DNA of 64,000 nucleotides from Berkiella sp963803015 (GTDB lineage: Bacteria; Pseudomonadota; Gammaproteobacteria; Berkiellales; Berkiellaceae), in assembly GCA_963803015.1 (NCBI GenBank), contig CAWDKV010000003.1, forward strand, positions 868,001 to 932,000. The letters run 5' to 3'. Below, piece by piece: positions 1 through 9,158 of the stretch; within the stretch, counting starts at the first letter, position 1; each line of letters begins with the position of its first letter. The notes beneath the pieces are model-generated. The model searched no databases. It was not told the origin of the DNA and saw nothing but the letters and a program-made list of their open reading frames with translations. Made by a program: the position numbers and the translations under genes.

Positions 1-148
1 TATTAAATTGCCTGAAAGGTTAGTCACGTGGTGAATGTCCTTGTGATCCTAAGTCTATTCAGCATGTAATCTTTTGCTTATGTGAAAAATCTGCTGAATG
101 CTTACGGTTCTACCTATAAATTTATATGACATCCTTATCTCTTAATTA

Positions 149-1744
149 ATGTTAGTCTGTGCACTGGTAAAAATATTGAAAGAATCAGTGTATATGTTAA
201 ATACTCCTTTAAGCCCTATTGGCAGTTTGTCTCGAGATCTTTTATTGCTGCTATTTTCCTATTTAAATTGGCATGATTTGCCCAAAGCTGGCGTTGTGTC
301 TCGTCTTTGGCAAGGGATATTTAATGATCCTATCGTATGGAAACGTTTGATAAATGAACATTTTCCCTATCTTTCTCAAAAAAACCAAGCACAGTATCAA
401 AGCTCCCCCAAAGCGCTATTTATCCAAGAACTGAAGCATATTGATACTTACATAAACAAAGAAGTCTTAGCACATGCTGACCAAGTGAAACGTAATCTTT
501 TAATAGCACTACGTGGAGAGGTCAGAAAGATTGAACAATTACCCATAACCGATCTTGTAAAGAAAAAATTATATGTTTTTGCTTTAGCCAATGGTCACTC
601 AATAGGATTAAAAGAATCAGATATTATGATTAGAACAGAAGCATTAACGATAGCTGCTAAAAACAGTTATTCCCCTGCTGTTCAAAAGATTGTAGGGTTA
701 TGGGGTAATGATTTAACAGCATGGGCTACAACGAATAGTAAACTGATAGGTGCCTCTGCTAATGGTCGTGTTGATGAACTTCAAGTGTTAATGCAGGACC
801 CATCCTTTTCAGGAGAACGAATGGCACTCAGAGTTGCTGCTGAATATGGTCAACTTGCAGTTATTCATGTTTTACTAACCAATGTTAATAGGGTAATTCC
901 AAATGAGCATAAAGATAATGCCCTTGATATTGCCTCTACTTTTGGTCATGTAAATGTTGTCCAATTTCTCTTACCTGAGAGGGGAGCAAGATTAAAGGCA
1001 AAACAAACAGCACTCTATAGCGCTGCTGAATATGGTCAGCTCAATGTTGTCATCGCTTTATTAACGCAAGTAGGGGATTATTCACCGGAAAATAAAGCTA
1101 AAGCACTTTGTATCGCTTGCGAACATGGGCAATTAAACGTTGTGCAATTTTTATTAAATATGGAAGGAATCACTAATCGTCATAAAATGGATGCCTTATT
1201 AGTGGCTCATAAAAATAATAAGCATGACATCGTTTATCATATAAGCGTCGATCTCTCATCGTGGGACCCCATCCCTCAGGATGCCTCTTTAAAGAGGCCA
1301 CTTGCTGAACAATCAGTAGCACTTTCTTTAGAGTTAGGAGGAAAAGATAAAGGGGGCACACTTGTTATCGCGGCGCAAAACGGTCACTTGCCTTTAGTTA
1401 AAGCTTTATTAAAAGAAGAGAGAAGCGCTATTCCAACCAATAGCAAAATGGAAGCATTAATCGAAGCCGATAAGCATCATTTCCATGAAATAGTTCAGCT
1501 TTTAAAAGCAGATCTCCAATCGTTGAGACCGGCACAGCACGGTGTATCGCAAAGCTCAACATCCATGTCAGAACCGCCGTTAGCCCTATCTCCTCTGACA
1601 GTAATGTATTTAGGAAAACGAAAAGAGAATTCAGAGACTTCACAGGAGTCAGAATCAGAATCAAAATCAGAAGAGAATGATGGCACAAATAATGAGCCAG
1701 ATGATCCTGATTATTCAAAAACAAAACGAACAAAATTGAATTAA
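149..1744 (+). CDS. F-box-like and ankyrin-repeat protein (effector candidate)
   Basis: Residues about 20-75 form an F-box-like module (LSRDLLLLLFSYL, then a Leu/Trp-rich stretch ending in NEHFPYL). Ankyrin-like units follow from about residue 195 to 480, with motifs such as AAEYGQLNVVIALL and AAQNGHLPLVKALL. The C-terminus is a Ser/Glu-rich acidic run ending in the basic KTKRTKLN, which resembles a nuclear-localisation signal. F-box proteins recruit substrates to eukaryotic SCF ubiquitin ligases, so bacterial versions are usually secreted effectors; secretion is inferred here. The first ATG (149) has no clear ribosome site. The ATG at 194 is an equally likely start and places the F-box nearer the N-terminus. 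A second F-box-like protein lies at 15147-17732. Confidence 0.75.
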   Translation: MLVCALVKILKESVYMLNTPLSPIGSLSRDLLLLLFSYLNWHDLPKAGVVSRLWQGIFNDPIVWKRLINEHFPYLSQKNQAQYQSSPKALFIQELKHIDTYINKEVLAHADQVKRNLLIALRGEVRKIEQLPITDLVKKKLYVFALANGHSIGLKESDIMIRTEALTIAAKNSYSPAVQKIVGLWGNDLTAWATTNSKLIGASANGRVDELQVLMQDPSFSGERMALRVAAEYGQLAVIHVLLTNVNRVIPNEHKDNALDIASTFGHVNVVQFLLPERGARLKAKQTALYSAAEYGQLNVVIALLTQVGDYSPENKAKALCIACEHGQLNVVQFLLNMEGITNRHKMDALLVAHKNNKHDIVYHISVDLSSWDPIPQDASLKRPLAEQSVALSLELGGKDKGGTLVIAAQNGHLPLVKALLKEERSAIPTNSKMEALIEADKHHFHEIVQLLKADLQSLRPAQHGVSQSSTSMSEPPLALSPLTVMYLGKRKENSETSQESESESKSEENDGTNNEPDDPDYSKTKRTKLN

Positions 1745-2246
1745 AAGAAGATTGTTAGGACTAAATTTCAAGCAAGATATAGTACTATAATGAGTTTAAT
1801 TTCTGCCGTTACATCAAATAATTTACCATCTCACAAATGACTTCCCCATTAGGCCAAAATCTAAAGAAGTTAATTGAAAGGGGTACTCGTTTTAGCATTT
1901 GTTCTAATGCATCGCCTGTCCAGCTGCCATCATTTATTCCTCTTTGGAGGCGTTGTATTGCTCGTCAGAAACCTTCTCTAACCATTCGACGTTTTTTGAA
2001 TCAGGTCTTTATCTTGATTAGTAAGGTTCGATTAGGCGATATTTAACTTTAAAGTTTTGGGAAAAAATAAAAACTAATCTCTGGGGAAACCCTTTGGAGC
2101 CCCAGCTTTTATCATAAAATTTCTGACAAAAGATACCTTTGAAAGTAATAAATAAAATAACCAACAGTGTAAGTTCGTCTATGTTGTAAATTTAGGGAGA
2201 GAATCAAGTTGTTTTAAATATCTGAATCGTATAGATTTGGATATTC
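1745..2246. other. Intergenic gap, no convincing gene
   Basis: A 69-codon open frame at 1837-2046 has no ribosome site and no recognisable motif, so I do not call it. The only structured element is the possible terminator at 2081-2110. Confidence 0.4.
2081..2110 (+). terminator. Possible Rho-independent terminator
   Basis: CTGGGG and GCCCCAG arms enclose a short A/C/T-rich loop and are followed by CTTTT. The T tract is short and the distance from the upstream stop at 1744 is large, so the call is weak. Confidence 0.3.
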
Positions 2247-3279
2247 ATGACTGGCAAAAAAAGAAGTAGCATGACCAACATCGAAAAATTTATTTCTAGA
2301 TCACAATTTTATCAAGTCGGTACTTTACTACATGACTTTCAACATTTGATGTCTAACAACGAGCGGATTAAGGCTAAAGAATTTTTAGAAAATTCTAAGC
2401 CTCTTTATGCAATTCTTACCAAAATGGTGAATGATTCATCGAATACCATGACTCAACGGGAATTGGAAACTTATCTTGAAAGTGAATCTTACTTCAATTT
2501 AAAAAAGATATTGACCTCGTTAAAAGAAATCTTTGTCAGAGATCCAAAACAACACGAGTTTACTGAAAACACGCTATCCAAGAGAGAATGTATTTCCGGC
2601 ATCTTGGACAAAAGAAGACTGGGAAAAAGATTGGGTAGAAAACCTAGCAAGAAATCAGGAAGCGACAAATCAACTTTTAAATGATATTGATACTTTAAGT
2701 TATGACCTTAGCGTTTTACCAAGAGATGTCGTTATTTCAGCCATGCTGGAAAGTACCTTAAAAGGCATGCTGGTAACAGCTGCAAATAGGACACTGGAAA
2801 AACTAAGTACATGGTTTAAGCTACCTGAAACGATCAAAAATATGCTGCATATATTTGGCTACATTGGGCTATTCGCCAAGATGACTTACGATGCACAAGC
2901 CCCCTTGATTTCTAGTAGCGTGCATTTTGTATCACAGTTTGTGATGACAAAATTAGGGCTCAGTCCGCGAAAAGCAAGACAAATTTCTTCCATTGCTGCT
3001 ATTACCAGCATCACGGCGCTTGATCTCTATCATCATCCCGCGTCTGATAATGTTGCGCATTTAATCACAACCGTCGGCGGAGCAACGCTTGGTGTTTTAG
3101 GAACAGATCTCCTATTTGATGTGGCTGAAAATTGTATTGCTTATGGGTATGAGAAATATAACCGCGAGCAGACACAACCTCGTTTGAATGCGACTAACCT
3201 CGCAAGAAAAGAAGCTATTCAATTGTTAGGATATAATCCTGAAGATAGGCCGACTATGCAAACTCGAGCAATGACATAG
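2247..3279 (+). pseudogene. Hypothetical membrane-associated protein, frameshifted
   Basis: Two open frames overlap by about 150 bases. The first (2247-2684) encodes a helical domain but ends in an unlikely Lys/Arg-rich tail. The second is open from 2524 (possible TTG at 2533) to 3279 and reads sensibly from about FPASWTKEDWEKDWVENL onward, with hydrophobic segments near its residues 105-120, 150-165 and 180-200. The simplest reading is one gene of roughly 335 codons broken by an indel around 2560-2600. Two genuinely overlapping genes, or a sequence error, remain possible. No family was recognised. ATG 2271 is an alternative start. Confidence 0.5.
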
Positions 3280-3382
3280 GGTAAAGCTTGATTTTTATCT
3301 AGTCGATCATCTAAAAGATCTTAAGGTCAGATGGGGTCAAGACGACTTGACCCATCTCCTTAATGGGCGCTCAAGAAAGATT

Positions 3383-3675
3383 ATGATTAATAGAATGGTG
3401 GTGAGATTAAAACACGTTTGTCTAAAGAAATTAGTATTAGCTAGCACCCAAGCAGGAGTGGCTCTTACAGTATTATAGTATCTTGGTAAAGAAGCCCGTG
3501 ATCTCGAGACAATTGCAGAAATTGAAAAAAGGATTTTTTCGGAGGGTGTACGGAAGCGCTTTGTCAGGCGCTCAGTAGTTTTACTATCCAAGAAGATCCG
3601 AATATGCAAGCTTTAATAGAAGCTTTTAGAAATATTGATATCGAGCAAAGGACGCGGGCCGCTGCTTCTATGTAA
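3383..3675 (+). pseudogene. Remnant of an AbiEi/DUF6088-type antitoxin gene
   Basis: Translating from 3395 gives MVVRLKHVCLKKLVLAS, then a stop (TAG, 3476-3478), then YLGKEARDLETIAEIEKRIF. This parallels the intact antitoxin at 12861-13508 (FKHVSPKKLILAGTAAG, then WYLGKEEVTVEVIEKIRKRI), with the conserved Trp codon turned into TAG. After about 3550 the sensible reading moves to another frame (EALCQALSSFTIQEDPN) and ends at 3675. The N-terminal winged-helix part and any toxin partner are missing. Confidence 0.65.
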
Positions 3676-3848
3676 TTGCGAGCGAAGGTACTTCTAAGAA
3701 TATCAGAGAAAGCTGATACTCTAAGAAGGTAGTGCATGTACTCAAGCCTTATAATCATCTTTCTTAACCCTTTCATCTTAAATCAATAGAAACTCTTTCT
3801 TTTTTTCAGTAAAATGCTGATATTTCCGCATAAAATTATGGTAAATCA

Positions 3849-6800
3849 ATGTTAGGTCAAAGCAGACGCAAGCGAGATATCACAGAAACAAACGTTACCG
3901 GTAATATTGAAAATAGTCCAAAGAAAGTCGCTTTCACTTCTAAAGCTGCTCCCAAACAAACCCCTACATCAAAAGGAGCTAAGCGCACCTCTGATGCGAT
4001 GTACGATACTCCTATACCTGTTTCTTCCCCGAAAAGAAATGCTGCAATAGAAACAGTTCTTGAGCCAGAGTTAGAAGCACTTATATCAGATTCGATTTAT
4101 AAGGAAGAATTAAGAGAAGGTGTTAAAGCGCTGCGTCTAGCAAAAATTCCCTATCATGGTAATGAAAATGTGTATAAGGCTTTAAAGCGAGGAGGATTTC
4201 GAGTAGCCAATTTAGCTAAGATATTTCATGATCTTCAACAATTTGAGATCTCCTGCCAGGAAAATCCTACGCTTTGTTCTCAAATTATTGATAAATTATA
4301 TTATGTAGAAATATTAATAAGCGGCTTGCCTCGACTTTCACATCTTAAGTTGCCGCTGCAAAATACTAAATTTTTCAGCGCTATTGTCGATTTAACATAT
4401 CACTTTGATACAGTGGTTGAAATTTTTACTGCTTTGAAAGAACTCAATGTGCCATTTTCAGAGGATGTTGAACTTTGTTTGGCTATTATTAAACATAGCT
4501 ATTCTGGAAATTTGATAAAAGCATTTCAAGCATTTGCTGAAGCAAAGATAGCTTACCAAGACCCCGCCCTCTGCAAAGTCATTGTTGAAAACACCTATGA
4601 GTATGAAAAAATTTTACTCACTTTTACAACATTCATGAACAACGTACCTTATCATGAAGCTCTTTATACAGCCCTTATTGAGAATATAAAACATGCTGAT
4701 AAATTGGTAAAAGGATTTGAGAGAATGGCAAAAGCGGGTTTCGCTTTTGCAGAACATTCTAGCTTTTATCAAAGTCTTATCAAGAACCCTTTACATGCAG
4801 AGGAGCTGGGAAGTGCATTTGCTGTGCTCGCTGAAGGAGGCGTTTCTTTCAAAACCAATACAATGCTTTATAAAGCTGTGATGAATAATCCCTCTCAAGC
4901 GGAGAAATTGGCTAGCGGCTTTGTTACGCTTATAAAAGGAGGGATTTTATTTAAAGCGAATAGAGCTTTATATCGCGCATTTATCATCGATCCCTTTTAT
5001 GCTGATAAACTTTGTAGCGGGTTTGTCACCCTTGCACAAGCTGGATTTTCTTACCAAAAGAATAAAGAACTCTATGATCTGCTTCTTAATCATAAAGGGT
5101 ATAGTGATGTTTTGGCAAAAGGCTTTGTCGTATTTTTTCAGGCGGGCATTCCTTATTCGGGCAATGCTCAACTATACAATAAGCTTGCTGAAAGAGAGTA
5201 TTTTGCTCATCGATTCACTAAAAAGACATTGGAAATGCTAGTGAAAGCAAATATTGTTTATCAGAAGAACCTCGAATTTTATATAGAAGTCATCTCAAAG
5301 ATTAATCATGCAGAGGAAATCGAGCGATACTTTCAATTGCTCATCGATACAAATGTGCTTTATCCCGGAAACGAAGAGCTTTATCAGGCAGTGCTAGATA
5401 TTATGGGGCAGCCGAGTAAATTCATCGAGATTTTTTCTCTTTATCAACAATTAGGAATACATTTTCCCAAATATACTCAATTTTATAGAGAGCAGTTCCT
5501 GTTTAATAATGATGATATAGTATTCCATTTTTTAAGTAAACTTCAAGCAGCGGGTTACTCTTTTAAAACACATGAAAAAGCATTTACAGATCTATTTACC
5601 TTAGCTCAGGACAAATCAAATAATCAAATTATTATCAATATTGTGGATAACCTCTGTACTTATGCCAAAACGCATACTTTACTACAAGACCTAGCAAAAG
5701 GAATTCCTCAACAATTTGCGGAAATAGATGTTATTGTACAGCAGCATTCGCGGGAAGTTCCTTTAACTTTTGGCCCGCTTAATAAATCGGAAGTCACTCA
5801 AAAATTAGAAGAATTACTTAAAGAAATATGTCGAGGTAAAACGGCAGAGAACACACAGATATATTTCAAAGAACCAGATGCTTATCTACTCAAACTGCCA
5901 CATCAGGCAGAAGTAAATTTAAGTCTATTACTCAGGAATGCCAATCTTACCCAATTAACTTTAAGTGATAAACTGATTAACTCGCTTGCCCAGATACTTT
6001 CTAACAATCTTAATGAATATGTAAAAGAGAAAGTGGAAGCGAGAATGGATCGTCAAAATAAAGTCGTAAAATTGCTGCCTGCAGGTCTTCGCATGGCTAT
6101 CGAACTTTATATTGGTACACCATGCAGTTATATTGATATTAATCGATTGTTTCGCGGAGAAGCATTATCAAATGAGCCTCAGTTAAATTTTGATCACAAT
6201 AAAAATATATTTGCTTGTTTTATAGCAGGTTGTCTTTTAAATGAGGCCGCCAATAAATTAAATGTCTTGCCTTGGCAGCACCCTGAAGTCATCTCACTAG
6301 GGATTCATAACGAACTCATAGACAGGATAGAACTTTTGAATGATGAAGCTATTCAGCGTCGTTTAGCAAACGCTTCAAAATTCCCTGCATTGACAAGTTT
6401 TAGCCGATTTAAATCTGGGGTAAATGGTTATTTCAGATCGGATGCTAATACGAAAACGAAACTGCAAATTGGCCATGCTTTTGTGGTGAATGATTACATG
6501 GGCGAGGTGATTTTGCCACAGGGGGAGCAAGTGCTCACCAGACGCGGACCAGGGTACTTTGTTTCAACTATCGTCAGGAGCCCGACCCTTGATCCTAAAA
6601 ACCACTTTTGGTCCGAAGTTGCGCTTTTTGAGGCGCGACAAGAGCACTTATTAAAAGAATACGCTGACACTAAAAGCGCTATCAAAATAGATGACCAGGT
6701 GGTTGTGCGACCTAATCATGGCTCGCCCCATACCTACCGCGTTATGCTTTTGATAGAGCTGGTAATTCAGTATTTTGCGCAACACGCTAAAGATCCAAAA

Positions 6801-7451
6801 TTTAAAGCCTTCTGTGAGAATCTAGGCGATGCAGAAATGGAATGGTTGCGTGTCGCAGCCGCTTTTAGTGTAACAGGCAGAGAAAGTGAAATAGCCGCTA
6901 CCGCAAACCCTAATAAATATGATAGTTACCGTGCAGCTTCTGCCACACATTTCATGAATTTTGTGGAAAAAAATGCAAAAGATGAAAAAACCATGATGAA
7001 AAGAATGCACCATATTGTGCGTTATATGGGAAATCCGTGTTATGAAGCAAGTGGTAAAAGCGCAGCGATTAACAATCATCCAAATCCGCAAGAGCGTGAA
7101 ATTAGAAATTTCACTCATCGTATTTTAACGATAGCCCATAATATTGATTTAGTGCGCTGTTATAAATCAGCAGATTATGAAAATTCGATGAAACTTTGTT
7201 GGGATTTATCGGAACCAAGTGAAGGACAACGAAGTGCTTTGAACGAAATCATTCGCTATGACATTGCGCTTAACAAAGCACATGGCAATTATTTAAAGTG
7301 CGATATTGATGCAGTTGGTAACCTGCGGGATGTGCAGCTTGATTATCGGGAAAATTTTGTGCGCGCAAACCGTTCTCTCAAAGAATTATTTGAACTCACA
7401 GAAACGGTTTCAAGACCGCGCTTAGATCAGAAGAAAAGCCATACTTTGTAG
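3849..7451 (+). CDS. Large repeat protein with C-terminal SidE-like phosphodiesterase domain
   Basis: The first 90 residues are polar and basic. Residues about 100-620 carry repeats of roughly 35-38 residues with a consensus like AEKLxxGFxxLxxAGxxYxxNxxLY, predicted helical and not matching TPR or ankyrin spacing. The C-terminal third resembles the phosphodiesterase domain of Legionella SidE effectors and Dup deubiquitinases: VVRPNHGSPHTYRVML (His957 and His961), AFSVTGRESE (Glu1012 and Glu1014), then HRILTIAHNIDLVRCY (His1090 and His1097). SidE phosphodiesterases use a His/Glu/His centre to cleave ADP-ribosyl-ubiquitin or to reverse phosphoribosyl-ubiquitination. I saw no mono-ADP-ribosyltransferase module, so a Dup-like stand-alone activity is more plausible than a full SidE ligase. 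Start ATG 3849 lacks a strong ribosome site. The protein is probably secreted; this is inferred. Confidence 0.7.
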   Translation: MLGQSRRKRDITETNVTGNIENSPKKVAFTSKAAPKQTPTSKGAKRTSDAMYDTPIPVSSPKRNAAIETVLEPELEALISDSIYKEELREGVKALRLAKIPYHGNENVYKALKRGGFRVANLAKIFHDLQQFEISCQENPTLCSQIIDKLYYVEILISGLPRLSHLKLPLQNTKFFSAIVDLTYHFDTVVEIFTALKELNVPFSEDVELCLAIIKHSYSGNLIKAFQAFAEAKIAYQDPALCKVIVENTYEYEKILLTFTTFMNNVPYHEALYTALIENIKHADKLVKGFERMAKAGFAFAEHSSFYQSLIKNPLHAEELGSAFAVLAEGGVSFKTNTMLYKAVMNNPSQAEKLASGFVTLIKGGILFKANRALYRAFIIDPFYADKLCSGFVTLAQAGFSYQKNKELYDLLLNHKGYSDVLAKGFVVFFQAGIPYSGNAQLYNKLAEREYFAHRFTKKTLEMLVKANIVYQKNLEFYIEVISKINHAEEIERYFQLLIDTNVLYPGNEELYQAVLDIMGQPSKFIEIFSLYQQLGIHFPKYTQFYREQFLFNNDDIVFHFLSKLQAAGYSFKTHEKAFTDLFTLAQDKSNNQIIINIVDNLCTYAKTHTLLQDLAKGIPQQFAEIDVIVQQHSREVPLTFGPLNKSEVTQKLEELLKEICRGKTAENTQIYFKEPDAYLLKLPHQAEVNLSLLLRNANLTQLTLSDKLINSLAQILSNNLNEYVKEKVEARMDRQNKVVKLLPAGLRMAIELYIGTPCSYIDINRLFRGEALSNEPQLNFDHNKNIFACFIAGCLLNEAANKLNVLPWQHPEVISLGIHNELIDRIELLNDEAIQRRLANASKFPALTSFSRFKSGVNGYFRSDANTKTKLQIGHAFVVNDYMGEVILPQGEQVLTRRGPGYFVSTIVRSPTLDPKNHFWSEVALFEARQEHLLKEYADTKSAIKIDDQVVVRPNHGSPHTYRVMLLIELVIQYFAQHAKDPKFKAFCENLGDAEMEWLRVAAAFSVTGRESEIAATANPNKYDSYRAASATHFMNFVEKNAKDEKTMMKRMHHIVRYMGNPCYEASGKSAAINNHPNPQEREIRNFTHRILTIAHNIDLVRCYKSADYENSMKLCWDLSEPSEGQRSALNEIIRYDIALNKAHGNYLKCDIDAVGNLRDVQLDYRENFVRANRSLKELFELTETVSRPRLDQKKSHTL

Positions 7452-7554
7452 CAAAGGAAAGAAGGAAATTAATGACCATGACTTTACTTGCAAAAGCTCC
7501 TTGAGAAAGAAATCCAAGTACTAGAGTTGCCGCATTACTCCTATCCTTTTTTAA

Positions 7555-9006
7555 TTATTTCACTTCTATAAAATCACTTGGTTTCCATGTGCCGTTAAAG
7601 GCAGCTTCTTCAGGGCCATAGATCCGAAAATAAGTAAACCAACCTGAATTTGGAAGTGTTTTAATCCAAACTGCTTTTTTGCCTTCAGGCGGATTAGGAC
7701 CGAAATAGAGGTCAGCAGTATCTTTGTTTGATACGTCTTTTAATTCAATGAGCGATCGAAGTGCGGCATTATTTTGATCAGTTAAAACCTGAGAACGTGT
7801 TTTTGCATCATATACTGTTACAGACCAAAATAGTTTTGCAGGAACAGGTTGTGGTACGATTAATTTATAGGTTTTCCCACCATCAAGATAATTCCCTGCC
7901 GCATCCCGATCGGAAAACCAATATAAAGAACCTGCACCAGGTGTGCGTCGAAACATCGCTGGGGATTCTATTTGTGCTTGATAAAACCATTTTTCACGCG
8001 CTTCAAGATCCTGATAAAATGGCGTTTCGAAATCGCCATTTTCTGGGCGAAGCACCGCCCACTCCCAGTGACGATCGCTCCACACTACTCTCTCAGATCG
8101 ACGATCCGCAAAAGATTGGACGCGCATTTGAGAACTAGCTATTTGAGCTGCTTTTTCAAGAATTACTTGCATTCGTTGATCGGGATGGAAGGGTTTCCCT
8201 TTTGCTATCCCTAACGCTGCAAGTTCACCATAATACGCTCGATAGGGTTCAAACGAAGTTTCTTTTTCAATAACTTCATGAAGCACTTTCCAATATTCCA
8301 AATTGTCTTCCCATTTCACGGGGGTATAATTCACATTCTTATGTGAAATGTCTATCCATTTTGTGTCTTTCCAAGCATTAGGGGACTTTAACGGATAAAT
8401 CTTTACCGATTTCATTCTATTAATGGCGGCTTTAATATCACCTTTTTCAGGCATTGCACGCAACATTAATACTACAGAATACGTTGAAGAAACACCTGTG
8501 TAATAGCCAGATGGGATTTTATCGTTATAATTGGGTGGTAGTATTAAATGTTTTCCGCCCTTACCCTTATCTGGCCCAGGTAAACCTAGATCCATCACGT
8601 AACGTTGATTTAAATCATTAACCACACACATCAAAGGCCCAGCAGGTAGCTCAACAACTATCGGGCCATTTTTCAAATCAAGTGAAAGGCCCGCATAGGG
8701 AGTATCCGAATTTGCTGTAAACATAATCTCTTTAGGGTTAGCTTCCATAATCCCAAATACTTTATTGGGCACTAACCCTGCAATTTCGTTACCTTTGAAT
8801 ACCGCTGCGATAGATACCGTAGGATAAAAAAACTTATAAGCTTGAATAGCACGATTTAAATCAGCTTCATCATAGCTATGCTGAGCGGCATCTTGACTAG
8901 GATATTCATGTTGAAATGCAGTTTCTGCTTGCGTATTTGCAATAACAGATACCACTTTATTAGTTAATAGAATAGCTAAAATAAAATGTTTCCATTTGGT
9001 ATTCAC
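7555..9006 (-). CDS. DUF1254/DUF1214 domain protein, exported
   Basis: The N-terminal half carries DUF1254 hallmarks (NSDTPYAGLSLDLKNGPIVV, VNDLNQRYVMDLGLPGPDKG) and the C-terminal half is DUF1214-like (KLFWSVTVYDAKTRSQVL, LPNSGWFTYFRIYGPEEAAF). The biochemical role of this family is not settled. GTG at 9006 is preferred because GGGAG lies about 8 bases upstream and the product then begins with a typical signal peptide (NTKWKHFILAILL). An in-frame ATG at 9021 would add five residues. The gene converges on the SidE-like gene and stands alone. Confidence 0.8.
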   Translation of the reverse strand: MNTKWKHFILAILLTNKVVSVIANTQAETAFQHEYPSQDAAQHSYDEADLNRAIQAYKFFYPTVSIAAVFKGNEIAGLVPNKVFGIMEANPKEIMFTANSDTPYAGLSLDLKNGPIVVELPAGPLMCVVNDLNQRYVMDLGLPGPDKGKGGKHLILPPNYNDKIPSGYYTGVSSTYSVVLMLRAMPEKGDIKAAINRMKSVKIYPLKSPNAWKDTKWIDISHKNVNYTPVKWEDNLEYWKVLHEVIEKETSFEPYRAYYGELAALGIAKGKPFHPDQRMQVILEKAAQIASSQMRVQSFADRRSERVVWSDRHWEWAVLRPENGDFETPFYQDLEAREKWFYQAQIESPAMFRRTPGAGSLYWFSDRDAAGNYLDGGKTYKLIVPQPVPAKLFWSVTVYDAKTRSQVLTDQNNAALRSLIELKDVSNKDTADLYFGPNPPEGKKAVWIKTLPNSGWFTYFRIYGPEEAAFNGTWKPSDFIEVK

Positions 9007-9158
9007 TTTAGGCTCTCCCATGCCACTATCATCTGTAACTCTATTTCATTATCTCAATATCGTTGAGCATTTAACTACCGTCAATAGCTTTTTTTCACAG
9101 ATTTCCATAAATTTGAAATTTAGTTGCTGATAGAGTTAATCGTTTTAATCATCCTGTA

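Noticed and set aside
1..148. A Cys/His-rich reading (GECPCDPKSIQHVIFCLC) reminiscent of the zinc knuckle of non-LTR reverse transcriptases
   Set aside because: It is short, preceded by a stop and cut by the window edge; there is no reverse-transcriptase motif to support it.
1837..2046. 69-codon open frame
   Set aside because: No ribosome site, no motif, composition like random sequence.
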